Shown piece by piece: positions 41,451 to 49,933 of a stretch of 64,000 nt of DNA. Each line of letters opens with the position of its first letter. Position 1 is the first letter of the stretch. Both the position numbers and the translations under genes were made by a program. Under the pieces are notes generated by a model, which did no database searches, was not told where the DNA came from, and saw only the letters and a program-made list of their open reading frames with translations. The DNA is from Prochlorococcus marinus str. AS9601 (GTDB lineage: Bacteria > Cyanobacteriota > Cyanobacteriia > PCC-6307 > Cyanobiaceae), in assembly GCF_000015645.1 (NCBI RefSeq), contig NC_008816.1, forward strand, positions 930,001 to 994,000, in the 5' to 3' direction.

Positions 41451-42752
41451 TTAAATACAACTTAATTGACTTGCAATAATTTTTACTTCATTTAACGAAT
41501 TTATTTCATTTTTCGATCTCTCAAAATCTCCATTATTCACCTCATGAGTAATAACGACAATTTCAGCTTTGTCCTCACTCGCATCAAGTTGAACAATTGA
41601 TTCGATTGATACATTATTCTTTCCAAAAATATCTCCAATCTTTCCTATTACACCTGGACTATCAAGACAAATAATTCTAAGGTAATTTTTTTTGTTTATT
41701 TGCGAAGATCCTATGATATGGCAGTTTCTCCAGAAATCAAAAGATAATAATGGATCGATTGAATTATTATTTTTTACTGAGGCGGCATGCAGATTTAATA
41801 TATCTGATACTACTGATGCTGCAGTTGGACCACTCCCTGCACCTGGACCATATAACATTATTTCTCCAAGAGGATCAGCCTCAATCAACAAGGCATTGTT
41901 AACTCCCTTAACTGTTGACAATGGATGAGATTTTGGAATCAAAGAAGGTCCTACCCAAATATTTAAAGCGAGTGAATCATTACTATTAATTTGTCCCCTT
42001 TCAGAGAGCGCTAAAAGTTTTATTTCAAATCCTAATTTATTGGCATATTCGATATCCTTGAGATTAATTTTACTGATACCCTCAGAATGTATCTCCTCTC
42101 TTTTGATTTTCCCTCCAAATGCGAGTTCACTAAGGATTGAAATCTTATCAGCAGCATCATGCCCCTCAACATCTGCAGTTGGATCAAATTCTGCGTAACC
42201 AAGGCTTTGGGCCAATTTTAAAGTTTCCTTATAATCAGCTTTTTCATTTGCCATCTTTGAAAGAATAAAATTTGTTGTGCCATTTATTATCCCAACCATT
42301 TTTTTTATACTGTTACTTTTTAATGATCTTTTTAAGGGTTCAATTATTGGAATCCCCCCGCAAACAGCTGCTTCTGACAATATATAGACACCTTCTTTAG
42401 ATGCAGTTTTATATATTTCTTCTCCATATCTTGCAATAACTGCTTTGTTTGCGGTAACTACAGATTTACCTAATTTTAATGATTGCAGAATAATTTCTTT
42501 CGCTAAATCAACCCCACCCATTACTTCAACAATAACATCTATAGATGGGTCATTAATTAATTTAAATGGATCATCAGTTAATAAATTATTATCTAGCTCA
42601 ATATCTCTTTTTTTATCAAGATCTTTAACTGCTATTTTTGAAATTTCTATTTCTTCTAGAATTGGATGTGAATCGAGTTCAGAAGTTAATATTTTATAAA
42701 TCCCTGAACCTACAGTTCCAAAACCTACAATACCAATTTTGCATTTTCTCAT
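41451..42752 (-). CDS. hom: Homoserine dehydrogenase
   Basis: 433 residues catalysing NAD(P)H-dependent reduction of aspartate semialdehyde to homoserine, the branch to Thr and Met. N-terminal Rossmann motif GIVGFGTVGSGIYKIL, central KAVVARYGE-type segment (ANKAVIARYGEEIYK), catalytic GTTNFILSKMANEKADY, and a C-terminal ACT domain (YLRIICLDSPGVIGKIGDIF) for threonine feedback. ATG start. Length matches the family. Confidence 0.96.
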   Translation of the reverse strand: MRKCKIGIVGFGTVGSGIYKILTSELDSHPILEEIEISKIAVKDLDKKRDIELDNNLLTDDPFKLINDPSIDVIVEVMGGVDLAKEIILQSLKLGKSVVTANKAVIARYGEEIYKTASKEGVYILSEAAVCGGIPIIEPLKRSLKSNSIKKMVGIINGTTNFILSKMANEKADYKETLKLAQSLGYAEFDPTADVEGHDAADKISILSELAFGGKIKREEIHSEGISKINLKDIEYANKLGFEIKLLALSERGQINSNDSLALNIWVGPSLIPKSHPLSTVKGVNNALLIEADPLGEIMLYGPGAGSGPTAASVVSDILNLHAASVKNNNSIDPLLSFDFWRNCHIIGSSQINKKNYLRIICLDSPGVIGKIGDIFGKNNVSIESIVQLDASEDKAEIVVITHEVNNGDFERSKNEINSLNEVKIIASQLSCI

Positions 42753-42797
42753 TGTTTTATTTCTTTTTACTTTGAATTTAATTTTATATTATTAGAC

Positions 42798-43214
42798 CTA
42801 CAAAAATTCATTTGCTTGAGACTGCATTTTCAATAATATGTTTAAAAACCCATTTGATCGTGAAGGAGTTAAGCTTGCTTTCAAACCAGTATCTTCAATA
42901 AATTTCTTATCTATTTCAACAACTTCATTAGGTGTTAACTCATTTAATCCACTTATTAGAAAGGCCAACAAACCCTTTGTTATGAGAGCATCAGAATATC
43001 CTTCCCAAAATAATTTACCGGTTTTAATAGTTGCCTTAACAAAAACTTCTGAAACACATCCCTTAACTTTATTTTCTTCAATAAGGATTTCACTATCTGG
43101 TTCTTTCAATTTCTTGCCTAACCACAAAATGTATTCATATTTTCTTTTTGGATCTTCTGATTTCTTCAACTTTTCTACTAATTTTGATAAATTATTGTAT
43201 TTTTCCTGTTCCAT
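42798..43214 (-). CDS. sufE: SufE sulfur acceptor
   Basis: 138 residues. SufE takes sulfane sulfur from SufS and passes it to SufBCD for Fe-S cluster assembly in the cytoplasm. The acceptor cysteine is in NKVKGCVSEVFVKA, where the family usually reads V-x-G-C-x-S-x-V. The N-terminal KYNNLSKLVEKLKKSEDPKR helix and C-terminal LNILLKMQSQANEFL are standard. Forty-five bases upstream of hom on the same strand. Confidence 0.92.
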   Translation of the reverse strand: MEQEKYNNLSKLVEKLKKSEDPKRKYEYILWLGKKLKEPDSEILIEENKVKGCVSEVFVKATIKTGKLFWEGYSDALITKGLLAFLISGLNELTPNEVVEIDKKFIEDTGLKASLTPSRSNGFLNILLKMQSQANEFL

Positions 43215-43253
43215 TTTTTAAAACTATAAATTAATCACTTTATGAGTCTTCTA

Positions 43254-43811
43254 TTATACAAATATTTCTTTTTCTGTGATAAAGCCAGATAGAGGAATAT
43301 CCCACTCAGCCCTGGTTAATGGAATTTTACTTACACAATTAGAAGTTAATACTCCAATGCATGGAACATTTCTCCAATCATTATCTATCCTTAATTTATC
43401 AAAATAACCTCCTCCATAACCTAATCTTATTAGGTTTTTATCAACGGATAGACATGGAACAAATATCATGCTTATCTGCAAATAACTTAATGGGGAAGAG
43501 TTATTTGGACTTAATATCCCCTCAGAATCTTTGGTAAGAGGTTTTTCATCCCATTGGTAAAATAACAACTTTTTTTTTTCTTTACATCTAGGCAAAGCTA
43601 AAGAAAATTTTTTCTTAAGACTTCTTATATCTACTTCATTTTTTAAAGGCCAATATATTGCTATATAACCAATATTTTTATATCCCTTAGAAAATGAATC
43701 AACATATAATCTTACATTCTTTTCTACATTTTCTCTTTGATTAAGAGAAATCCCATCTCTTAGTTTTCTAAACTTATCCCTCTCCAATTTCTTATTTTCA
43801 AAGATAGTCAT
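43254..43811 (-). CDS. 5-formyltetrahydrofolate cyclo-ligase
   Basis: 185 residues from ATG 43811; a start at 43841 would overlap ruvC by 20 bases. The enzyme converts 5-formyl-THF to 5,10-methenyl-THF with ATP. Motifs: KFRKLRDGISLNQREN (folate/ATP Lys-Arg), YWPLKNEVDIRSL, and RLGYGGGYFDKLR, the glycine-rich ATP loop. Length agrees with the family (about 185-200). Confidence 0.9.
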   Translation of the reverse strand: MTIFENKKLERDKFRKLRDGISLNQRENVEKNVRLYVDSFSKGYKNIGYIAIYWPLKNEVDIRSLKKKFSLALPRCKEKKKLLFYQWDEKPLTKDSEGILSPNNSSPLSYLQISMIFVPCLSVDKNLIRLGYGGGYFDKLRIDNDWRNVPCIGVLTSNCVSKIPLTRAEWDIPLSGFITEKEIFV

Positions 43812-43821
43812 ATTAAATTTT

Positions 43822-44295
43822 TTAGTTAAAGCCATCCTCATTTAGTTTTGTAAGTGCTATAGCTAATGCATCTGCTGAATCATCAGGTTTTGGAGGTTTG
43901 TCAAGATCTAAGTTGTACATAACAGCATCAAGAATATCTTTCTTAGATGCCTTTCCTGATCCAGCAATTGTTAATTTTATCTTAGCGGGTGAATACTCAC
44001 TAACATGAATTTTTTTAGAGGCCAATACCATCATAATCACGCCTCTGGCCTGCACCACACTAATGGTAGTACTTGACCTGTAAAAGAAAAATTTTTCTAC
44101 TGCCGCTACAGTTGGTTTCCAATGATTTATTAATTCATTAAGATCTTGGAATATCTCATAAAGTCTATCTTCTTCTTTTTTATCTTTACCTGTTTCAATA
44201 ACGCCACAATCTAATAATATCTTTCTTTCATTTTCTATCTCAATTATTCCATAACCAACTCTAGCTAATCCGGGGTCAATCCCAATTATTCTCAC
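43822..44295 (-). CDS. ruvC: Holliday junction resolvase RuvC
   Basis: 157 residues. The catalytic acids are visible: Asp7 in [15 protein letters not shown], Glu in [12 protein letters not shown], and the Asp pair in [16 protein letters not shown]. It cuts Holliday junctions together with RuvAB in recombination repair. Same strand as chlI, five bases downstream, so probably cotranscribed. Confidence 0.95.
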   Translation of the reverse strand: MRIIGIDPGLARVGYGIIEIENERKILLDCGVIETGKDKKEEDRLYEIFQDLNELINHWKPTVAAVEKFFFYRSSTTISVVQARGVIMMVLASKKIHVSEYSPAKIKLTIAGSGKASKKDILDAVMYNLDLDKPPKPDDSADALAIALTKLNEDGFN

Positions 44296-44300
44296 TGTTA

Positions 44301-45389
44301 TTAAGCTTCAGCAGATAATTGAAATTTTGATAAATTTTCTTTTTCATCTAAATCAAATACTTTACAAAAAGCTTGAATAACCCTTTCTCCTGAATCAACT
44401 TGTTCTAAGGGATCTTTTCTAAGTCTATGTCTTAAAGAACAAGAAATAACCCTTGCTATGTCATCTTCTTGCACTTCAGTTCTGCCCTCAAATGCTGCAA
44501 TTGCCCTTGCTGATCGATTGGTAACAATATCTCCACGTAAACCATCTACATCTAGTTCTCCGCAAATTGCAGAAATATTCAATCTTAAATCATCGTCCAT
44601 TTGAACAGAATTTAATATTTCTTGTGCTTTAATAACTTTTTGTTGAAGTTCATCCTGTTGTTTCTCAACACTCAATGAAAACTCATCAGGATTATCATCA
44701 AAAGAAGTTCTTTGATCAACCACTTGAACTCTTAATTCAGCATCTCTAACTGTCTTAACTTCAACACTCATTCCAAACCTATCCAATAGTTGAGGCCTTA
44801 ATTCACCTTCTTCTGGATTTCCTGAACCAATAAGGACAAACCTCGCAGGATGTCGGACTGAAACTCCCTCCCTTTCAACTGTATTCCATCCGGAAGCGGC
44901 CGAATCTAAAAGTACATCAACTAAATGATCATCAAGTAAATTTACTTCATCAACGTATAGTAACCCCCTATTAGCTTTTGCTAATAGACCTGGTTCGAAT
45001 GCCTTAACACCTTCGCTCAAAGCCTTCTCTATATCAATGGTTCCACAAAGCCTGTCTTCAGTAGCCCCTAAAGGCAAATCAACCATAGGTACTTGTTTTT
45101 GAATACTCTCTAGATTTTCTCCTTGAGTAATTTTTTCCAAAACTTCTTTACTTTGTAAATCAGGATCGACTAGTGAACTATTATATGGATCGTCTTTAAC
45201 AACATCGATTGCAGGCAACAAATCAGCTAAGGCCCTGATTGTAGTTGACTTTCCAGTCCCTCTATCACCCATTATCATCACTCCTCCAATTCTTGGATCA
45301 ATAACATTTAACAAGAGAGCTAATTTCATTTCTTCTTGACCAATTACTGCTGTAAAAGGAAAAACTCTTCTTTTCTTTGTTGTAGGCAC
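44301..45389 (-). CDS. chlI: Magnesium chelatase subunit ChlI
   Basis: 362 residues. ChlI is the AAA+ motor of the magnesium chelatase that inserts Mg into protoporphyrin IX, with ChlD and ChlH. Walker [15 protein letters not shown] (near residue 41), Walker B-type [13 protein letters not shown], and [19 protein letters not shown] with sensor residues. The C-terminal helical bundle holds [21 protein letters not shown] 117-base spacer precedes it, where its promoter should be. Confidence 0.96.
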   Translation of the reverse strand: MPTTKKRRVFPFTAVIGQEEMKLALLLNVIDPRIGGVMIMGDRGTGKSTTIRALADLLPAIDVVKDDPYNSSLVDPDLQSKEVLEKITQGENLESIQKQVPMVDLPLGATEDRLCGTIDIEKALSEGVKAFEPGLLAKANRGLLYVDEVNLLDDHLVDVLLDSAASGWNTVEREGVSVRHPARFVLIGSGNPEEGELRPQLLDRFGMSVEVKTVRDAELRVQVVDQRTSFDDNPDEFSLSVEKQQDELQQKVIKAQEILNSVQMDDDLRLNISAICGELDVDGLRGDIVTNRSARAIAAFEGRTEVQEDDIARVISCSLRHRLRKDPLEQVDSGERVIQAFCKVFDLDEKENLSKFQLSAEA

Positions 45390-45506
45390 AGTTTTAGTTT
45401 TCTTAAATATTCAAATAATCAATAGATGCTACTTCAGAAAATGTTTTTAGTAAATATTCCTATCAAATTAAAACAAGAAGAGAACAATAACTAATCAAAT
45501 TTATAC

Positions 45507-46259
45507 TTACTTATTTTTTTTTGAATTGTTCAAAAACCAATTTATTTGATGGACAATTCCTCTTAAAACATTTATTTCGTGCATTGATGTATTTGCCCTC
45601 AAAATAAAATTCTTAAATTTACTGATTTTTGCCTTAGAGGTATGTTTTAAGAGATATCCAACTCGCAAAAGCATTTCCTCTATATCAAGAAATGTATCAT
45701 GTACTTCCTTAGATGATGCTAAGTTAAAAACTTTTAATTCATTATTCAAATTCTTTTTAGAAGACTTATTCAATTCATATAAAACTATTGAAACAGCGTG
45801 AGAAAGATTTAATGAAGGATTATTCTGAGAAGTTGGGATACTAAAAGTTTTATTTGCCAGAAGCAATTCACTGTTAGTTAAACCTCTATCTTCCCTGCCA
45901 AATATAATTGCTAAATTATTTAACTTATTAAAGGATAAAGTCCAATCAAATATATCTTCAGAAGATACAAAAAATGAATCTTTATTTACATCAATCCTTC
46001 CACAAGATGCTAATACTAAATCACAATCAAAAATTGCCTTTTGAAGATCATCAAAAATCTTACAATTTTCAAGAATTTTTTGACCTTTAAGGGCCATTTT
46101 TTTTGCTTCTAAAGAAAAAATATCGCATTTAGGAGAGACGATTCTTAATTCATCAACTTCAAAATTACTGCATAATCTAGCGACGCTACCTACATTTAAA
46201 GGGCCATTTGGCTCAACTAATATTACCTTTAAATTAGAAAAATTTTTTCCCAAAATCAT
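45507..46259 (-). CDS. SpoU/TrmH-family RNA methyltransferase (TrmJ-like)
   Basis: 250 residues. The trefoil-knot methyltransferase motifs are in order: VEPNGPLNVGSVARLCSNFE (motif 1), AIIFGREDRGLTNSELLL (motif 2) and PSLNLSHAVSIVLYEL (motif 3). This layout and the C-terminal helical extension fit TrmJ, which 2'-O-methylates position 32 of tRNAs, but an rRNA target cannot be ruled out. It overlaps cytM by four bases. Confidence 0.88.
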   Translation of the reverse strand: MILGKNFSNLKVILVEPNGPLNVGSVARLCSNFEVDELRIVSPKCDIFSLEAKKMALKGQKILENCKIFDDLQKAIFDCDLVLASCGRIDVNKDSFFVSSEDIFDWTLSFNKLNNLAIIFGREDRGLTNSELLLANKTFSIPTSQNNPSLNLSHAVSIVLYELNKSSKKNLNNELKVFNLASSKEVHDTFLDIEEMLLRVGYLLKHTSKAKISKFKNFILRANTSMHEINVLRGIVHQINWFLNNSKKNK

Positions 46260-46642
46260 TCAAGGCTATGAAGATATTTTAATAAATTAGACATATTTAC
46301 AGGATCAATTTCAAAGCTTGGCATAGGAGGAGTTAGGCCTCCAGTAACTTGTTTTATTATCTCTTTATCATTCAAACGTTGAGTTATTGAGTGTAAGTCT
46401 GGGCCCACTAATCCTCTTGCTGTAATTCCATGACATCCAACACAATTTATCTTAAAAAGAGCATCTCCTTCCTCAGCAGAGCCATTAAGCTCAAGAGTTT
46501 CAACAATATATTTGTTATTTTCATGATGTTTTAAAAAAAATATTGAAAAACAAATCAATAAAACTCCAAATACAATAAAAACAATTTTTAAGAATTCACT
46601 TTTGAAGTCTCTTTCTGCTGCAGTTGATGAAGATGTTGACAC
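46256..46642 (-). CDS. cytM: Cytochrome cM
   Basis: 128 residues with a single N-terminal membrane anchor ([19 protein letters not shown], about 18-37) and a small class I cytochrome c domain: haem site CVGCH (67-71), axial Met107 in PPMPSFE. The size and anchor match cyanobacterial cytochrome cM, implicated in electron flow balance between photosynthesis and respiration. ATG 46642 diverges from petG 55 bases away, so both may share a control region. Confidence 0.88.
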   Translation of the reverse strand: MSTSSSTAAERDFKSEFLKIVFIVFGVLLICFSIFFLKHHENNKYIVETLELNGSAEEGDALFKINCVGCHGITARGLVGPDLHSITQRLNDKEIIKQVTGGLTPPMPSFEIDPVNMSNLLKYLHSLE

Positions 46643-46697
46643 AAAAAATAGTCTCTATGTAACAATTGTGAATAAGAAATTCAAAAAAGGCAAAAAG

Positions 46698-46817
46698 ATG
46701 ATCGAGCCTCTTCTATGTGGAATTGTTTTAGGGTTAGTTCCAATAACTCTTCTTGGATTATTCGTAAGTGCATGGAATCAATACAGAAGAGGTTCAGGAA
46801 TGCTGGACATTGATTAA
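46698..46817 (+). CDS. petG: Cytochrome b6f subunit PetG
   Basis: 39 residues, ATG at 46698. [20 protein letters not shown] plus the tail [15 protein letters not shown] is the standard PetG sequence: one thylakoid helix essential for b6f assembly. The same frame is open upstream but there it runs antisense to cytM, so the ATG is clear. Its 3' end overlaps rsmD (opposite strand) by 24 bases. Confidence 0.96.
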   Translation: MIEPLLCGIVLGLVPITLLGLFVSAWNQYRRGSGMLDID

Positions 46818-47393
46818 AAATGTTAATCTTGACTGCCCATAATCTCTTACATCTATAGTTTCCCACAAAGTACTTTTTTTAATAAAAAGTTTTGGAGAAT
46901 GTTCACAAATAACAGTTGAATCTTTTTTTAAAAAATTACAATTAAATAATTGATTTAAAACTAATTCATGGAAATCCACATCATATGGAGGATCTAGATA
47001 AACAAAATCAAATTTTAATTTGTTTAAATCCATATTTTTAGATGATAAGTTTCTCTCATAATTTGGTTTTGTCCATTTCACAACGTCTTTACAAATAACT
47101 TCTATATCATTTCTCCTATTCTCTATATTCTCCAACGAGAGTAAATTTTCTAAGCATATTTTTGAGTTGATTTTGTTTTTTTCAATTGCAAGTATTTTGC
47201 TTGCCCCATGATTATAGGCTTCACAAGATATGGTCCCTGTTCCACTAAATAAATCTAACCAGTTACTATTTTCAACTCTTTTATTCAATATATTAAATAT
47301 AGCCTCTCTTACTCTCAAAGTTGTAGGTCTGGTATTGGAATTATTTGGACTTTGGAGTTTTTTACCACCTATTAATCTTAAGTTTGTCTTCAT
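46794..47393 (-). CDS. rsmD: 16S rRNA m2G966 methyltransferase RsmD
   Basis: 199 residues. LRIIGGKxL-type N-terminus ([14 protein letters not shown]), SAM-binding [20 protein letters not shown] and catalytic [14 protein letters not shown] are the family hallmarks. It methylates G966 of 16S rRNA during 30S maturation. ATG start. The C-terminal coding end overlaps petG on the other strand. Confidence 0.92.
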   Translation of the reverse strand: MKTNLRLIGGKKLQSPNNSNTRPTTLRVREAIFNILNKRVENSNWLDLFSGTGTISCEAYNHGASKILAIEKNKINSKICLENLLSLENIENRRNDIEVICKDVVKWTKPNYERNLSSKNMDLNKLKFDFVYLDPPYDVDFHELVLNQLFNCNFLKKDSTVICEHSPKLFIKKSTLWETIDVRDYGQSRLTFLINVQHS

Positions 47394-47406
47394 CAGTAAT
47401 TATCAA

Positions 47407-48024
47407 TTATTGAATATTGCTAAGCCATCGTCTCAAAAGTTTTTCTCCGGTTTTTCCAGATTTTTCCGGATGAAATTGACAGGCTAATAAATTATCATTC
47501 TCGATCATTGCAGTTAATTTTTCAGGGCCATAATCAACCTGAGCTGCAATAATATTTAAGTCATCTGGGATTGCATGATAGGAATGTACAAAATAGACCC
47601 AATTATTTAATTCTTCAATCCCAAAAAGAGTATTTTTTTTTGTAGGTATAAGTTGGCACCAACCCATGTGTGGGATTCTTTGGTTAACAATATTGGGTAT
47701 TTTTTGTATTTTTCCTTTTAAAATTCCAAGCCCTTGAACTTTTCCTTCATCACTAGATTCAAAAAGGAGTTGGAGACCTAAACATATCCCAAAAAAGGAC
47801 TTCCCACTTTTAATCCAATTTTTCAAATCATTTATCAAATCAGTATTTATGAGATTATTCATCGCTGGATCAAATGCTCCAACCCCAGGAAGTATTATCG
47901 CCTTACAAAGCTTAGAATCATTAAAGTTTTTAATTAATATAATTTCTTCTCCAAGACTTTCTAGAGATTTCGTTACAGAATGAATATTACCCATTCCATA
48001 GTCTATTAGTCCGATTTTATGCAA
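47407..48024 (-). CDS. hisH: Imidazole glycerol phosphate synthase subunit HisH
   Basis: 205 residues. Glutaminase subunit that supplies ammonia to HisF in histidine synthesis. Class I amidotransferase triad: Cys in SFFGICLGLQLLFES, His and Glu in CQFHPEKSG. IGLIDYGMGNIHSVTKSLE is the usual start. hisF is not nearby. Same strand as rsmD, 13 bases upstream of it. Confidence 0.95.
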   Translation of the reverse strand: MHKIGLIDYGMGNIHSVTKSLESLGEEIILIKNFNDSKLCKAIILPGVGAFDPAMNNLINTDLINDLKNWIKSGKSFFGICLGLQLLFESSDEGKVQGLGILKGKIQKIPNIVNQRIPHMGWCQLIPTKKNTLFGIEELNNWVYFVHSYHAIPDDLNIIAAQVDYGPEKLTAMIENDNLLACQFHPEKSGKTGEKLLRRWLSNIQ

Positions 48025-48035
48025 AGCTTTTAAAT

Positions 48036-48359
48036 TTATAAATGCTTAGTTAAAGTGCTCGAAAGAGTTGCTTTTGGCACAGCACCAACAACGGTATCAA
48101 CCTTTTGACCTCCTTTAAAAATCATCAAGGTAGGGATACTTCTAATTCCGTATTGACTTGCTACATTTGGATTCTCATCTGTGTTTAATTTAAAAACTTT
48201 AATTTTCCCTTCAAAGTCTTTTGAGATTTCTTCTACAACTGGTGCAACCATCCTACATGGACCGCACCATGGTGCCCAAAAATCAACCAATACTGGTAGA
48301 TCACTTTGCAGTACATCCTTGTCAAATGAAGAATCAGTTACGGCTGGAGCTGATGACAT
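48036..48359 (-). CDS. trxA: Thioredoxin
   Basis: 107 residues with active site WCGPC (Cys32, Cys35) and the cis-Pro [12 protein letters not shown] block. m-type-like thioredoxin that reduces disulfides of Calvin-cycle enzymes, peroxidases and others. Eleven bases upstream of hisH, same strand. Yfr1 lies just upstream on the same strand, between guaB and trxA, as known for this genus. Confidence 0.96.
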   Translation of the reverse strand: MSSAPAVTDSSFDKDVLQSDLPVLVDFWAPWCGPCRMVAPVVEEISKDFEGKIKVFKLNTDENPNVASQYGIRSIPTLMIFKGGQKVDTVVGAVPKATLSSTLTKHL

Positions 48360-48450
48360 AATTTAAGTATTCCTTTTTGAAAATTTAGCAGGCAATTCTT
48401 TTAAGTGATGATTTCATTACAGATAAAATAATATAAGTAACAAAATATCT

Positions 48451-48506
48451 AAAAAAGCCCGATTAATCGGGCGATTTAGTGTGTGAGGAGTATGGGGTTT
48501 CCCCCA
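48451..48506 (-). ncRNA. yfr1: Yfr1 small RNA
   Basis: On the minus strand: a short 5' hairpin GGGGGAAACCCC, the single-stranded core ACTCCTCACACAC, then the terminator GCCCGATTAATCGGGC plus T tract. This is the exact layout of Yfr1, a roughly 54-base RNA located between guaB and trxA in marine cyanobacteria, which base-pairs with mRNAs such as porins. A -10 box lies upstream. Confidence 0.93.
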
Positions 48507-48513
48507 TCATTTC

Positions 48514-48519
48514 ATAATA
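48514..48519 (-). promoter_or_regulatory. -10 box of yfr1
   Basis: The minus strand reads GGAGCTATTATGAAATGA before the RNA; TATTAT at 48519-48514 is seven bases upstream of the inferred first base near 48506. Confidence 0.7.
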
Positions 48520-48589
48520 GCTCCTAATTAGAATATTTTTCAATTTAATATTTAATTAACTAAGGTTTTATAATTTTGTTCTTAATGAA

Positions 48590-49753
48590 TTACTTACCCA
48601 TCCCAAGCTGCTGAGCTTTTTGATAAACCTTACCCTCTGTAAGAAGAGATGGTGCGATAACTATTTCAACTTTTTGCATTTCTTTAATATTTTTTGCTCC
48701 AAGAGTACTCATTGATGTTCTAATGGCTCCTAATAAGTTATGTGTCCCATCATCAAGTAAGGCAGGGCCTTTAATTATCCTTTCTAAGGATCCTGTAGAA
48801 CCAACTTCAATTCTTGTACCCCTTGGCAATACTGGACTTGGAGTAGCCATACCCCAGTGAAATCCTTTACCTGGAGCGTTTGAGGATTTAGCTACTGGGG
48901 ATCCAATCATTACAGCATCTGATCCACATGCTAAACATTTACAGATATCTCCGCCCGTCACAATTCCTCCATCACCAATAATAGGAACATAACGACCAGT
49001 TTCTTTAAAGTAATCATTTCTTGCCGCACTACAATCAGCAATTGCAGTTGCTTGAGGGATTCCAATTCCTAATACTCCTCTTGATGTACATGCCGCTCCA
49101 GGTCCTATCCCAACCATTAATCCTGCAACTCCAGAGTCCATGAGAAGTTTTGCAACTTCATAAGTAACACAATTTCCGGCTACAACTGGGGCATTCATAG
49201 ATTGGCAGAGATCTTTAATATTTAAGGTTTCCTTACCTTCCATACCAAGATGTTCAGTTGAAACAACTGTTCCTTGAAGAAAAAATAAATCTATTTTGGA
49301 ATTATTAAGTATTTCTTTAAACCTAATAGCGGCTTGTGGAGTCCCACTAAAAGCAGCGATGCCTCCTCCTTCTTTGACCTCATTTATTCTTTGTAAAATC
49401 AATTCCTCCTTGACTGGTTCACTGTAAATCTTCTGCATTAACGGAACAAAATCATTCTTCCCGACTGATGCTATTTGGTTTAATATTTCATCAGGGTTTT
49501 CATATCTTGTCTGTATGCCCTCCATATTAATAACCCCTAGACAACCTAATTTCGTGAGTTCTACAGCCGTATCAACATCCACAACACTGTCCATAGCACT
49601 AGCTACGATCGGAACTTCTCTTTTGATATCACCTATTGACCAAGAAGGATCAGTTAAATCATAATCAAGAGTTCTATTACCAGGGACTAAAGCTATTTCA
49701 TCAATGCCATAAGCCCTTCTGACTTTTTTATTTAGACCAAGTTCAATATTCAC
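48590..49753 (-). CDS. guaB: IMP dehydrogenase-family protein without CBS domain (GuaB3 type)
   Basis: 387 residues with the IMPDH/GMPR barrel: ASAMDSVVDVDTAVEL at about residue 51, catalytic loop GPGAACTSRGVLGIGIPQ with Cys222, and GDGGIVTGGDICKCLACGSD for phosphate binding. The usual CBS pair is absent, which defines the GuaB3 group found in cyanobacteria and actinobacteria. The reaction is most likely IMP to XMP in GMP synthesis. ATG at 49753, divergent from gyrA with 180 bases between. Confidence 0.9.
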   Translation of the reverse strand: MNIELGLNKKVRRAYGIDEIALVPGNRTLDYDLTDPSWSIGDIKREVPIVASAMDSVVDVDTAVELTKLGCLGVINMEGIQTRYENPDEILNQIASVGKNDFVPLMQKIYSEPVKEELILQRINEVKEGGGIAAFSGTPQAAIRFKEILNNSKIDLFFLQGTVVSTEHLGMEGKETLNIKDLCQSMNAPVVAGNCVTYEVAKLLMDSGVAGLMVGIGPGAACTSRGVLGIGIPQATAIADCSAARNDYFKETGRYVPIIGDGGIVTGGDICKCLACGSDAVMIGSPVAKSSNAPGKGFHWGMATPSPVLPRGTRIEVGSTGSLERIIKGPALLDDGTHNLLGAIRTSMSTLGAKNIKEMQKVEIVIAPSLLTEGKVYQKAQQLGMGK

Positions 49754-49933
49754 GATAATTTACTCTTTATTTTGATTAAATTAACAACTAAAGGGGTAAT
49801 AAGCCAAGATTTGTTCAAAAACAAAAGGTTTTATTTTGATTTGTGTGTAAATGTAAGTATTTGGGAATTAAATAAATATTTTTTTTTATTCATTATGACA
49901 ATCAGCGATTATTATTAAAAAAAGGATTTTTAT

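Noticed and set aside
46602-46697. In-frame extension upstream of petG
   Set aside because: It would run antisense through the start of cytM, and PetG is always about 37-39 aa.
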